In this document: positions 43,546 to 51,009 of the stretch, piece by piece | Layout: every line of letters begins with the position of its first letter | Numbering within the stretch: position 1 is the stretch's first letter | NCBI GenBank assembly: GCA_951813295.1 | Contig: CATOTI010000002.1 | Location: 1,736,001-1,800,000 of the forward strand | Direction: 5' to 3' | Length of the DNA: 64,000 bases | Origin: an uncultured Pseudomonadales bacterium | Lineage (GTDB): Bacteria; Pseudomonadota; Gammaproteobacteria; Pseudomonadales; Azotimanducaceae | Notes under the pieces: model-generated | The model's input: only the letters and a program-made list of their open reading frames with translations | What the model was told of the DNA's origin: nothing | The model's database searches: none | Position numbers and translations under genes: made by a program

Positions 43546-44610
43546 CTAGTGCCGACCCGGAAACATCTTCTCGCGCTGCTTCATCATCGACTTCACCCGT
43601 TTGCTGAACTGGCGGCTCCGGTGATGCTGCTCGGCCAGCGATTCGGTGTGGCGCCGCTCTTCACGCTGCATCTTGTAGTACGCGTTGAGCCGTTCTTCCT
43701 CCAACCGCCCGTCGTCGATCGCGGCTTGAATCGCGCAACCCGGCTCCGTGTCGTGCTGGCAGTTCGAGAAACGACACGTTGCCGCGATCGCTTCGACATC
43801 GTCGTAGAGTTCGTCGAGCCCTTCCTCGAGGGCGACGAGGCCCAGCTCGCGCATGCCCGGCACGTCGAGCACGATCGCGCCGTTCTGAAGCTGATGCAGC
43901 GATCGGTGGGTCGTCGTATGACGGCCACGATCGTCCGCCATGGTGCCGCCGGTGTCCTGCAACTCCTCGCCTGCGAGCGTGTTCAGCAAGGTCGACTTGC
44001 CGACCCCGGATGAGCCGAGCAAGGCTAATGTATCGCCGGCACGCACCCACTCCATGAGCCGCGCGACGTCGTCCTGATCGAGCGCGTTCACCGGTTCGAT
44101 CACCGCGTCGCCCGACACCCGACGGGCGAAATCGGCGTATTCCTCCGGATTGTCCGCGAGGTCCGCCTTGGTCAAAACGACCACCGGTTCGACCGACGCG
44201 TCGCGTGCAAGCGTCAAGTAGCGCTGCAGCCGGTTGGCGTTGAACTCCTCGTTACACGACGTCACCACAAAAACCGTGTCGACGTTCGCACCGATCAACT
44301 GCACGTCCAACTTCGATCCGGCGGCCAGGCGTTTGAAAACGCTTTTGCGCGGAATGACGCGATCGATGCGCGTGAACGCGTGATCGACGACGACGAAGTC
44401 GCCGACCGTCGGGCGCTCCTCGGTGGGCCGCTGATACCAGGCGCCGCCGAGTGGTATCTGGGCTTGCCGCGAATCAGTCGCGACCACATGGCCCGTTCGA
44501 TGAATCGCGACCACCCGGGCAACCGCCGACGATTCGTAGTCTTCAAGCGTTAGGTGTTGGGCATAAACCGGGGACCAGCCCCAAGTCGTCAAGTCCAATG
44601 TTTGCTCCAC
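43546..44610 (-). CDS. rsgA: Ribosome small subunit-dependent GTPase A
   Basis: A 354-residue circularly permuted GTPase acting late in 30S subunit maturation. An N-terminal OB fold is followed by TKAD (G4), GSSGVGKSTLLN (G1) near residue 198, HTTTHR (G2) and DVPGM (G3), the permuted order. The zinc site is C-x4-C-x-H-x5-C in CRFSNCQHDTEPGC. The start codon is GTG. It is convergent with the carboxylase gene across the twin-hairpin repeats. Confidence 0.92.
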   Translation of the reverse strand: MEQTLDLTTWGWSPVYAQHLTLEDYESSAVARVVAIHRTGHVVATDSRQAQIPLGGAWYQRPTEERPTVGDFVVVDHAFTRIDRVIPRKSVFKRLAAGSKLDVQLIGANVDTVFVVTSCNEEFNANRLQRYLTLARDASVEPVVVLTKADLADNPEEYADFARRVSGDAVIEPVNALDQDDVARLMEWVRAGDTLALLGSSGVGKSTLLNTLAGEELQDTGGTMADDRGRHTTTHRSLHQLQNGAIVLDVPGMRELGLVALEEGLDELYDDVEAIAATCRFSNCQHDTEPGCAIQAAIDDGRLEEERLNAYYKMQREERRHTESLAEQHHRSRQFSKRVKSMMKQREKMFPGRH

Positions 44611-44907
44611 GCTCGCCTGACGCGAGCTCCGTTTCTTGAAACGGCGTGGCGCTGGGAATGGATCAGGAAGGGCTGATTCGGGATGGAATCAGCGAAGAAC
44701 CGAACCAGGCGCACGCCGGCTTAGCGCGTCGCGATGGACGCGCTTTTCATTGCTGACAATCATCAAAACGCCTCCTTCTCAGGTTCAGTTCTCGAAGAGC
44801 GGCGGAGCATGCGGAAAAAGTGGCACGCTGGCAAGCACAGACGATGTGCACTTTCGTCGAAGGATTCAGTAGGTTGTGGCTTTGATCAGTCGTGAGGGTG
44901 CAACGAC
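44611..44907. other. Intergenic region between divergent rsgA and PhyH genes
   Basis: No gene is credible here. It contains one GCGCTGGGAATGG word also seen in the IS flanks (44649-44661) and a hairpin AGCGCGTC-GCGATG-GACGCGCT followed by TTTC at 44723-44747, which could be a weak plus-strand terminator or an upstream control element for the PhyH gene. No convincing promoter was identified. Confidence 0.5.
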
Positions 44908-45663
44908 ATGCTGAGCGAAACCGAAGTCGAGCAATATCATCGCGACGGTTACGTCATACCCGACTACCGCCTCGACGGCGCGCTGGTCGAGGAAATCAAA
45001 GACGCGCACGATCGCCTGCTCGCCAAACACCCCGAGTTCAGCGACTACTGTCCGGCGTTATTGGCTTTCGATCGTTCTTTCCTGAACGTTGGCCGACATC
45101 CCGACCTCGTCGCGATGGTGGAGCAGCTCATCGGCGCGAATTTCGCACTCTGGAACTCGAGCTTCTTCGCGAAGCCCGCCCAGGTCGGCACCAAGACCCC
45201 GTTTCATCAGGACGGACGCTACTGGCCGATCGAGCCGCTCGCGTCGTGCTCGATCTGGATCGCGATCGACGCGGCGACGACGGAGAACGGCTGCCTGCGT
45301 TTCATACCGGGCACACACAAGAGCCGGGCGCTCGCGCGCCACGATTTCAACGACGCCGACGGCTTGAGCCTGCCGCTCGAGATCGACGCCGACGCTTACG
45401 ACGAGTCGACGGCGGTCGACGTCGTCCTCGAGCCGGGCCAGATCTCGCTACACGACATCTTTCTCGTGCACGGCTCCGAGGCCAATCGCTCGCAAAAGTC
45501 GCGGCGCGGCATGACGCTGCGCTACATGCCGACGAGTTCCGTCTACCGACGCGATCAGACCGACGGGCGCCGAGCCGGGCCGCTCTCGATGGCGGAGCGA
45601 ACGCTCTATCTGATGCGTGGCGGCGACCTCTCGGGCCAGAACGACTTTGTTGTGCGATACTGA
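44908..45663 (+). CDS. Phytanoyl-CoA dioxygenase (PhyH) family protein
   Basis: A 251-residue Fe(II)/2-oxoglutarate dioxygenase. EVEQYHRDGYVIPDYRL is the family N-terminus. Iron ligands HxD are in PFHQDGRYWPI near residue 99-101, and the distal His in SLHDIFLVHGSEANRS near 188-193, with the family Arg further on at RRGMTLRYMP. The enzyme probably hydroxylates an acyl-CoA or a small metabolite. Its stop codon is four bases before the Met-rich leader ORF of metG, so metG may partly depend on transcription from this gene. Confidence 0.87.
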   Translation: MLSETEVEQYHRDGYVIPDYRLDGALVEEIKDAHDRLLAKHPEFSDYCPALLAFDRSFLNVGRHPDLVAMVEQLIGANFALWNSSFFAKPAQVGTKTPFHQDGRYWPIEPLASCSIWIAIDAATTENGCLRFIPGTHKSRALARHDFNDADGLSLPLEIDADAYDESTAVDVVLEPGQISLHDIFLVHGSEANRSQKSRRGMTLRYMPTSSVYRRDQTDGRRAGPLSMAERTLYLMRGGDLSGQNDFVVRY

Positions 45664-45667
45664 GGCC

Positions 45668-45739
45668 ATGAGCGCCATATTCACGACCGTGATGATGATG
45701 AGCATGACCGTTGCCAAGCGGGGATCGCGCTCGACCTAG
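45668..45739 (+). CDS. Met-rich leader peptide of metG (attenuation sensor)
   Basis: A 23-codon ORF (MSAIFTTVMMMSMTV then AKRGSRST-stop) with codons ATG-ATG-ATG-AGC-ATG at 45692-45706. Besides the start, four of 22 residues are Met, clustered as in control peptides of attenuated operons. A GAGG lies at 45662-45665, close to the start; a -10-like GATACT at 45655-45660 might instead give a near-leaderless mRNA. The stop codon is 19 bases before a strong terminator, and the next gene is methionyl-tRNA synthetase. It resembles in design the PheM leader of pheST, with Met in place of Phe. Slow decoding of the Met codons when Met-tRNA is scarce would favour readthrough. Confidence 0.75.
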   Translation: MSAIFTTVMMMSMTVAKRGSRST

Positions 45740-45775
45740 ATACGAACATTTGAATAAGAGCCGGGCCACCCCGCT
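45717..45775 (+). promoter_or_regulatory. Candidate antiterminator pairing of the metG leader
   Basis: AGCGGGG at 45717-45723, within the leader ORF, is exactly complementary to CCCCGCT at 45769-45775. The latter covers part of the terminator's 5' arm and loop, so the two structures exclude each other. A ribosome halted at the Met codons would leave AGCGGGG free; a ribosome that reaches the stop at 45737 would cover it. Pairing was judged by eye and not by an energy calculation. Confidence 0.55.
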
Positions 45776-45797
45776 AGGGGTCGCCCGGCTTTTTTTT
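45759..45797 (+). terminator. Intrinsic terminator in front of metG (attenuator)
   Basis: Arms AGCCGGGC-C-ACCCC and GGGGT-C-GCCCGGCT pair around a GCTA loop, 13 base pairs with one C-C mismatch, followed by eight T at 45790-45797. The strong stem plus T tract would stop most transcripts 43 bases before the metG start, while there is no upstream gene reason for a terminator at this exact point other than PhyH itself. Confidence 0.9.
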
Positions 45798-45839
45798 GCG
45801 CGGGCGAAAGGTCCCTCGAACATCCAGAGGACTCACGCC

Positions 45840-47279
45840 ATGTCAGATTTTGTTTCCACGACGATTCCCTACGTCAACGGCGCGCCGCACATCGGCCATG
45901 CGCAGGAGTTCGTCATCACCGACACGCTCGCACGCTATCGGCGGCAGCGCGGATCCGTTCACCTGCAATCGGGTTCCGACGAAAACAGCCTGAAGAACGT
46001 CATCGCTGCCGAGGCAATCGACGAACCGACCGCGGTGCTCGTTGCGCACCACGCGGCGAACTTCGAGCACCTTGCGGCGACGCTCGGCCTCGAATGCGAC
46101 GCTTTTGTGCGCACGAGCACCGATGCTGATCATCGCGCGACCGTCGAAGCACTATGGTCGGCGTGCGATGCGCGCGGTGACATCACGAAAGCCGACTACA
46201 TCGGGCGCTACTGCGTCGGTTGCGAGCAGTTCTACCGGGACAATGAGCTCGATGACGGCCGATGTCCGGAACACCTCACCGTCCCCGAAGAGATTCGCGA
46301 GGTGAATTACTTCTTTCGCCTCGATCGTTATCAGCAAGCGCTGATCGAAGCGATCGAGTCGGGCCAACTACGCATCGAACCCCCCGCCAAACGAAACGAG
46401 ATTCTCGGCTTTCTGCGTGAACCGCTGGAACCGCTTTCGATCTCGAGAGACGCGGCGCGTTCTCGTGGGTGGGGGATCCCCGTCCCGGGTGACGAGAGCC
46501 AGGTGATTTATGTCTGGTTCGATGCGCTCGTGAACTACGTCGCAGGGCCTTCGCGCGAAGCCTGGGAACAGTTCGACCGTGTAAGTCACGTCGTCGGCAA
46601 AGGCGTATCGAGGTTTCACGCCGTCTACTGGCCCGCGATGCTCCTCTCCGCGGGATGGCGGCTGCCCGACGAGATCCTGGTGCACAACTACGTCACAGTC
46701 GACGGACAGAAGATCGGGAAATCCCTCGGTAACGCCGTATCACCGTTCGACGTGATCGCCCGTCACGGCGTAGACGCGTTCCGCTACTACCTCTTGCGTC
46801 ACGTAGGCTGTTTCCGCGATGGCGACTTCACCTACGAGCGTTTCGACGCTGTCTACGATGCCGATCTCGCCAATCAGCTCGGCAATCTCGTGGCGCGTCT
46901 GTGCGGACTGGCGCGGGGCATCACGCTGCCAGGGGCTTCGTCATCGCCGGGGTTCGCCGAGGCGCTCAACCGGGGCATCGACGACGCCGTCATTTCCTTT
47001 GCGCTACACCGCGCCGTCGAGCGGATCTGGGATGCGATCGAGACGATCAACCGGGGCTTGAGTCAGAGCGAGCCCTGGCGACGCAAGCCGGCCGAGAAAG
47101 CGAGCATCGTCGCAACGGCACTTGCGGATCTCACGACCATCGCGAAGGCGCTCGAGCCATTCCTGCCCGACACCGCCCGTCGCATTCAGGCCTCGATCGC
47201 GCCGGATGGGCTCGCGACCAAACAGCCGCCGCTCTTTCCGCGAATCGACAAGAATCGGGAACGACCGTGCGTTGCATGA
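45840..47279 (+). CDS. metG: Methionyl-tRNA synthetase, short form
   Basis: A 479-residue class I aminoacyl-tRNA synthetase that charges tRNA-Met. The HIGH motif is at residues 17-20 (PHIGHAQ). A single zinc knuckle is CVGC near 124-127 with CPEH near 143-146. The KMSKS loop reads KIGKS in GQKIGKSLGNAV near 290. The anticodon-binding helix bundle ends the protein; the C-terminal tRNA-binding extension of the ~670-residue enteric enzyme is absent. The ATG at 45840 has AGAGGA upstream and follows the leader peptide and terminator. The shorter form with a changed KMSKS suggests either the lineage's main enzyme or a second, possibly inhibitor-tolerant, copy. Confidence 0.92.
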   Translation: MSDFVSTTIPYVNGAPHIGHAQEFVITDTLARYRRQRGSVHLQSGSDENSLKNVIAAEAIDEPTAVLVAHHAANFEHLAATLGLECDAFVRTSTDADHRATVEALWSACDARGDITKADYIGRYCVGCEQFYRDNELDDGRCPEHLTVPEEIREVNYFFRLDRYQQALIEAIESGQLRIEPPAKRNEILGFLREPLEPLSISRDAARSRGWGIPVPGDESQVIYVWFDALVNYVAGPSREAWEQFDRVSHVVGKGVSRFHAVYWPAMLLSAGWRLPDEILVHNYVTVDGQKIGKSLGNAVSPFDVIARHGVDAFRYYLLRHVGCFRDGDFTYERFDAVYDADLANQLGNLVARLCGLARGITLPGASSSPGFAEALNRGIDDAVISFALHRAVERIWDAIETINRGLSQSEPWRRKPAEKASIVATALADLTTIAKALEPFLPDTARRIQASIAPDGLATKQPPLFPRIDKNRERPCVA

Positions 47280-47306
47280 GCCGATCTCATTGCCGCGATC
47301 TGTCCT

Positions 47307-48134
47307 CTACGACAGCGTTTTCGCGACCGCCGCGGCGAAACCATCGCGCGCGGCGCGTTCGCCGTCGAGCGCGAAGTTCTGCCACGCAGCACCACGTTTC
47401 ATTGCCGGGTTCGCGTAGTCGAAATTGACGAAGTGAAGGCCGACACCCGCGCGGCCCGTGTCCGTCGGATTGGGCCCCGTCGAGTGGGGGGTACCGAAGG
47501 AAAAGAAAACGACACCGCCCGCGGCCAGTTCACACTCGACGGCATCCTGGGCATCGATGTAGGTGCGGATGTGGTGATCGCTGGCCGGGTCACGCTCGTG
47601 CATCAGCGTGTCGTTGAACCGGTCGGGCAGCACCTTGAGCGTGCCATTCGCCTGATCGGCATCGTGAATCGCGATCCACATCGCACAACCGCGAAGGGGT
47701 TCGTTGATCTGGAAGTAGGCGTTATCCGTGTGCCAGCTCGTCCCCATGCCGGTGCCGGGCGGCTTGTAGAACATCTGATCGAGGATCTTGACGACGGGTT
47801 CGCCGAGTAAAGCCGTCACCGCATCGCGGACCTTCCTCGAGAACGGCAGCGCCTTGAAAAGATCGCTGTGCGGGAAAAGCGGGATGAGCTGCAGATTCTC
47901 GTCTTTCTCCGCGATGGCGACGTCACGCGGCAGTCCGCCTTCGATGAACCCCGCAACTTCCCGCTGCAGGGCTTCGGTTTCGTCCGGTTCGAAAAACCCC
48001 GGCACGATGGTATAACCGTGGCGTCGATACTCGGCGACCTGGCCACGGGTCAACGGGCCGTCTGCATCGATCATGTCGGTCGAGTCGGTTGTTACCTCGG
48101 TCGACTGATCCGCGTTGGTCTGATCTGAATTCAT
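47307..48134 (-). CDS. Phytanoyl-CoA dioxygenase (PhyH) family protein
   Basis: A 275-residue Fe(II)/2-oxoglutarate dioxygenase. TRGQVAEYRRHGYTIVPGFFEPDE is the family N-terminus, preceded by a polar stretch rich in Thr, Asp and Ser. HxD is in TSWHTDNAYFQ near 140-142; the distal His is in SFGTPHSTGPNPTD and the 2-oxoglutarate Arg in GRAGVGLHFV. The ATG at 48134 lacks a clear SD. It is convergent with metG and divergent, over only 50 bp, from the SDR at 48185. Confidence 0.87.
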   Translation of the reverse strand: MNSDQTNADQSTEVTTDSTDMIDADGPLTRGQVAEYRRHGYTIVPGFFEPDETEALQREVAGFIEGGLPRDVAIAEKDENLQLIPLFPHSDLFKALPFSRKVRDAVTALLGEPVVKILDQMFYKPPGTGMGTSWHTDNAYFQINEPLRGCAMWIAIHDADQANGTLKVLPDRFNDTLMHERDPASDHHIRTYIDAQDAVECELAAGGVVFFSFGTPHSTGPNPTDTGRAGVGLHFVNFDYANPAMKRGAAWQNFALDGERAARDGFAAAVAKTLS

Positions 48135-48184
48135 GGGCGAGATGGGCGGTTGAACCGCCCGAAATTGTACGAGCAAGGGGAAAC

Positions 48185-49069
48185 ATGAGCGAATTCGAAG
48201 GGAAAGTAGCCGTCATCACCGGCGCGGGTGGAGGGATTGGTCGTTGCCACGCGATCGAGTTCGCGAAGCGGGGCGCCAAAGTGGTCGTCAACGACCTCGG
48301 CGGCAGCGTCGATGGCACCGGCGCCAGCGATGCGGCGGATCAGGTGGTCGACGAGCTGAAGGCCATGGGCGCGGAGGCGATCGCGAACAAGGCATCGGTT
48401 GCCGATCGCGACGGTGCCAAGTCGATCATCGACGATGCCGTCAACGCGTTTGGTCGCGTCGACATCCTCGTCAACAACGCTGGCATCCTGCGCGACAAAA
48501 CGTTCAAGAAAATGTCGCTTGATGAGTTCGACCTCGTGATGCAGGTGCACCTGACCGGTTCCGCCTACGTCACGCACGCGGCGTGGCAGCACATGTACGA
48601 GCAGCGCTACGGGCGCATCGTCCTGACGAGCTCGGGATCGGGCATCTTCGGCAACTTCGGTCAGTCGAACTACGGTGCCGCGAAGATGGCGATGCTAGGT
48701 CTCGCGAACGTGCTCGCGCTCGAAGGCGCGAACCGCAACGTGCGTGTGAATTGCCTGGGACCGGGCGCCGCCACGCGGATGACCAACACCGTGCCGGGAC
48801 GAGACGAAGATCTGTCCGAGCCGGATCCCGAGCGCCATCCGTCACTGGTGAGCCCGGCGGTGCTTTTTATGTGCAGCGAAGATGCGCCGAACGGGGCCGT
48901 CATCCATGCTTCCGGCGGTAGCTATTTCCGAAGCGAAGTATGGGTCAACGATTCCGTCGACCTGGGTTCCGAGGCGACCTTCGAAGACCTTCTCGAGCAC
49001 ACGGACAAGCTGCTCGACATGTCGGCGGCACATCCGCGAGCACCGCGCGCGCCGCGACCCCGGAGCTGA
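48185..49069 (+). CDS. SDR-family oxidoreductase (MFE-2/hydroxyacyl-CoA dehydrogenase-like)
   Basis: A 294-residue classical SDR. KVAVITGAGGGIGRCHAIEFAKRGAKVVVNDLGG is typical of the peroxisomal multifunctional enzyme 2 type, which oxidises 3-hydroxyacyl-CoA. NNAG, Ser in SSGSGIFGNFGQ and Tyr-x3-Lys as YGAAK are all present. The ATG at 48185 has AGGGGA upstream. It extends about 30 residues past the usual end with a proline-rich tail. Its divergence from a PhyH gene suggests a joint role in branched acyl-CoA oxidation, which is inference. Confidence 0.86.
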   Translation: MSEFEGKVAVITGAGGGIGRCHAIEFAKRGAKVVVNDLGGSVDGTGASDAADQVVDELKAMGAEAIANKASVADRDGAKSIIDDAVNAFGRVDILVNNAGILRDKTFKKMSLDEFDLVMQVHLTGSAYVTHAAWQHMYEQRYGRIVLTSSGSGIFGNFGQSNYGAAKMAMLGLANVLALEGANRNVRVNCLGPGAATRMTNTVPGRDEDLSEPDPERHPSLVSPAVLFMCSEDAPNGAVIHASGGSYFRSEVWVNDSVDLGSEATFEDLLEHTDKLLDMSAAHPRAPRAPRPRS

Positions 49070-49103
49070 GGCTGGGTGCGTCGAGCCTCGGCTCGGCGTG
49101 CCT

Positions 49104-49162
49104 AAAAAAGCCGGCGTCACCCCTTGATGTCCCGCCAAGAACGATCGAAGGGGGACGCCGGC
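49104..49162 (-). terminator. Intrinsic terminator downstream of the M56-TonB gene
   Basis: On the minus strand GCCGGCGTC with CCCCTT and the partner AAGGGG with GACGCCGGC form a long stem, followed by six T (plus-strand AAAAAA at 49104-49109). It starts 11 bases beyond the metallopeptidase stop codon. Read from the plus strand it lacks a T tract, so it serves mainly the minus-strand operon. Confidence 0.8.
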
Positions 49163-49173
49163 AGGCCGCTCGG

Positions 49174-50439
49174 TCAGCGCGTGTCGATGGAAAAGCTGAA
49201 TCGACGGACCAGGGGTTCGGTGCCCCAGCCGCTCGCGCGCGCGTAGACTCGTCTCGACAACGCCCGCAGCGTCGCCGCCTCAAAAACTCCAGCCGGTTGC
49301 GCAGCGACGATGCGCGGGCGCACGACCCGACCATCGACCGCCACGCGGTATTCGACGACGACGGCACCTTCGATGCCGCGCCGTAGCGCGATGCCGGGAT
49401 AGATCGGCTCGACGCCTTCCTGGATTCGCCGCTCGCCGGCAATGACCGTCTCGCGCACGAACGGGTACGTGACGCCGGTAAACGGTAGAGGCGCTTCGAA
49501 TCGCGCATCGGCCGTTGGCCAGGCGAGGGCATTCGCTCGTGGCGTGACCAACTCCACGCTCGTCACCAGCCACACCAGCGCGAACGCCGGCACGACACCC
49601 CAGTACATCCGGCCGACGTCGAAATCGCGCGGCCGCGCCGCGCCGAAGCGCCGAAACCGAGCAACCAGGTCTCCGCCGCCGAGCGCCGTGGCCAGAACGT
49701 ACGGGTCGGCTGTCGACCGGGCCACCTTGAAGACCTCGTCGAGATAGTCGGTCGGTCGATCGAAGAGGTCAGCCGCAAGATCGTCGCAACTCTGCTCCAT
49801 CGCGGAGACGAAATGCTCGCGCAGTGCGCGACGCCACGGCACGAACCAGTACCAATCGAGCACGAGCGTGAGCGCAACGAGAGCGAGATCATCGCGGCGT
49901 TTCAGATGGGTGAGCTCGTGGGCGATGACCGCCGCTGCCGTGGAGCGATCGCCGCGCACCACTTCTCCGCTCATGACGAGGCGAGACCCGGCGAGGCTTG
50001 ATGAACCATTGATGGGCCCGAGATGGAATTGAACCCGTCGGCCGAAGTCCAAACGCCCGGCGAGCGTTTCGGCAAGCTCGCTCACTCGCGGATCTTTCAC
50101 CGTCGGCAGGTTATGTATCGCCTGTCGCGTCAGCCAGACCGAATGCAGCGTCATCACGTTGCGGACGAGCGCGACGGCGACCCATGCGACGGCGAGCGCC
50201 CACGGCACGGTCACCGTGCCCGAGAGTGACAGCGCATCACCTTCGTATGGCACTTCCCAGTACCAACCGCTCGTCACGGCGAGTAGAAACGGCAGCGCGA
50301 CGAAGAGTGCGCCGCTGAAGAGCAGGAAACCGCGCCTGGTCAACGGGTTGTCGCGGAACGCGCCCATCGCCAACGCCGACAACAGCAGGACGGAGAGTGT
50401 CAGCTGCACGGCCCATCGAACGTCGACCTCGATTGCCAT
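49174..50439 (-). CDS. M56-family (BlaR1-like) metallopeptidase fused to a TonB C-terminal domain
   Basis: A 421-residue membrane sensor-protease. Hydrophobic segments near the N-terminus precede the zinc motif HELTH (about residue 174) with a later Glu in MEQSCDDLAAD, as in BlaR1/MecR1. A further helix near residue 285 is followed by a TonB-like domain: VEPIYPGIALRRGIEGAVVVEYRV and the later AAQPAGVFEAATLRALSRRVY. This replaces the penicillin-binding sensor domain. It lies three bases after the BlaI-type repressor gene, which it presumably cleaves or controls. Confidence 0.85.
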   Translation of the reverse strand: MAIEVDVRWAVQLTLSVLLLSALAMGAFRDNPLTRRGFLLFSGALFVALPFLLAVTSGWYWEVPYEGDALSLSGTVTVPWALAVAWVAVALVRNVMTLHSVWLTRQAIHNLPTVKDPRVSELAETLAGRLDFGRRVQFHLGPINGSSSLAGSRLVMSGEVVRGDRSTAAAVIAHELTHLKRRDDLALVALTLVLDWYWFVPWRRALREHFVSAMEQSCDDLAADLFDRPTDYLDEVFKVARSTADPYVLATALGGGDLVARFRRFGAARPRDFDVGRMYWGVVPAFALVWLVTSVELVTPRANALAWPTADARFEAPLPFTGVTYPFVRETVIAGERRIQEGVEPIYPGIALRRGIEGAVVVEYRVAVDGRVVRPRIVAAQPAGVFEAATLRALSRRVYARASGWGTEPLVRRFSFSIDTR

Positions 50440-50442
50440 CGA

Positions 50443-50829
50443 TCAGTCTCGTTTGGCCTTGAGCTCGGCGAGCGCGGCTTCGATATGCGCGATTTCGTCG
50501 TCGCTGACTTCAGACGTACCGAGCATGCCGACCACCGCGCTCGACGTCGAACCGGCGAAAAACGTGCGGACCAACCGATCCATCGCGCGGCGTTTCGCCG
50601 TGCTCTTGTTCATCACCGGGCGGTATACGTAGCGCGGTCCATCGGCACGAAAGCGCACATGGCCTTTGTCCAGAAGCTTTTTCAACAAAGCGCGAACCGC
50701 GGAATAGCTCGGCGCATCCGGGATGCCGCCATGCACATCACCGGCGGATGCTTCGCCGCGCGTATAGAGCACATCCATGATCTGACGTTCCCGCCGCGTG
50801 AGGTGAACGTGGGGCTCGGTCTTGGCCAT
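50443..50829 (-). CDS. blaI: BlaI/MecI/CopY-family transcriptional repressor
   Basis: A 128-residue winged-helix repressor. LTRRERQIMDVLYTRGEASAGDVH and PSYSAVRALLKKLLDKGHVRFRADGPRYVYRPV are the DNA-binding helix and wing. The C-terminal helix dimerises. The usual protease cleavage pair (Asn-Phe in BlaI) is not evident. AGAGG lies before the ATG. It is co-transcribed with the M56 metallopeptidase, and an inverted repeat lies upstream at 50851-50868. Confidence 0.88.
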   Translation of the reverse strand: MAKTEPHVHLTRRERQIMDVLYTRGEASAGDVHGGIPDAPSYSAVRALLKKLLDKGHVRFRADGPRYVYRPVMNKSTAKRRAMDRLVRTFFAGSTSSAVVGMLGTSEVSDDEIAHIEAALAELKAKRD

Positions 50830-50850
50830 TGCGGGTGACCTCTTCGATAA

Positions 50851-50868
50851 CTGCTATTTTTTTAGCAG
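50851..50868. promoter_or_regulatory. Candidate BlaI-type operator
   Basis: CTGCTA and TAGCAG form a perfect 6-bp inverted repeat around six T, 22 bases upstream of the repressor start codon. BlaI-type repressors bind dyads of similar length at their own promoters. The exact sequence differs from staphylococcal mec/bla operators, and binding is inferred from position only. Confidence 0.45.
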
Positions 50869-50881
50869 GCGCCCGCGCCGG

Positions 50882-50990
50882 GGGGAAGGAAAAGCTTAGA
50901 ACTCTTCGCGATGAATTTGGTGCTACTTATGCAGCAAGGCAGACGCCTTCACCAAATGGGGAAGGAAATGATTAGAACTCGTCGTGATCG
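50882..50990. repeat. Imperfect direct repeat in the blaI-aceE gap
   Basis: GGAAGGAAAAGCTTAGAACT at about 50884 and GGAAGGAAATGATTAGAACT at about 50960 start two roughly 30-base direct repeats that differ at a few positions (followed by CTTCGCGAT and CGTCGTGAT). Between them AATTTGGTG and CACCAAAT form an inverted repeat. No gene is seen in this 180-bp gap. The role is unknown. Confidence 0.6.
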
Positions 50991-51009
50991 ATCTCGTCGT
51001 GTTGGCGGT

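Noticed and set aside
45664-45839. SAM riboswitch or T-box in front of metG
   Set aside because: No SAM-I/SAM-II or T-box conserved core was recognisable; the coding leader with clustered Met codons and terminator explains the region better.
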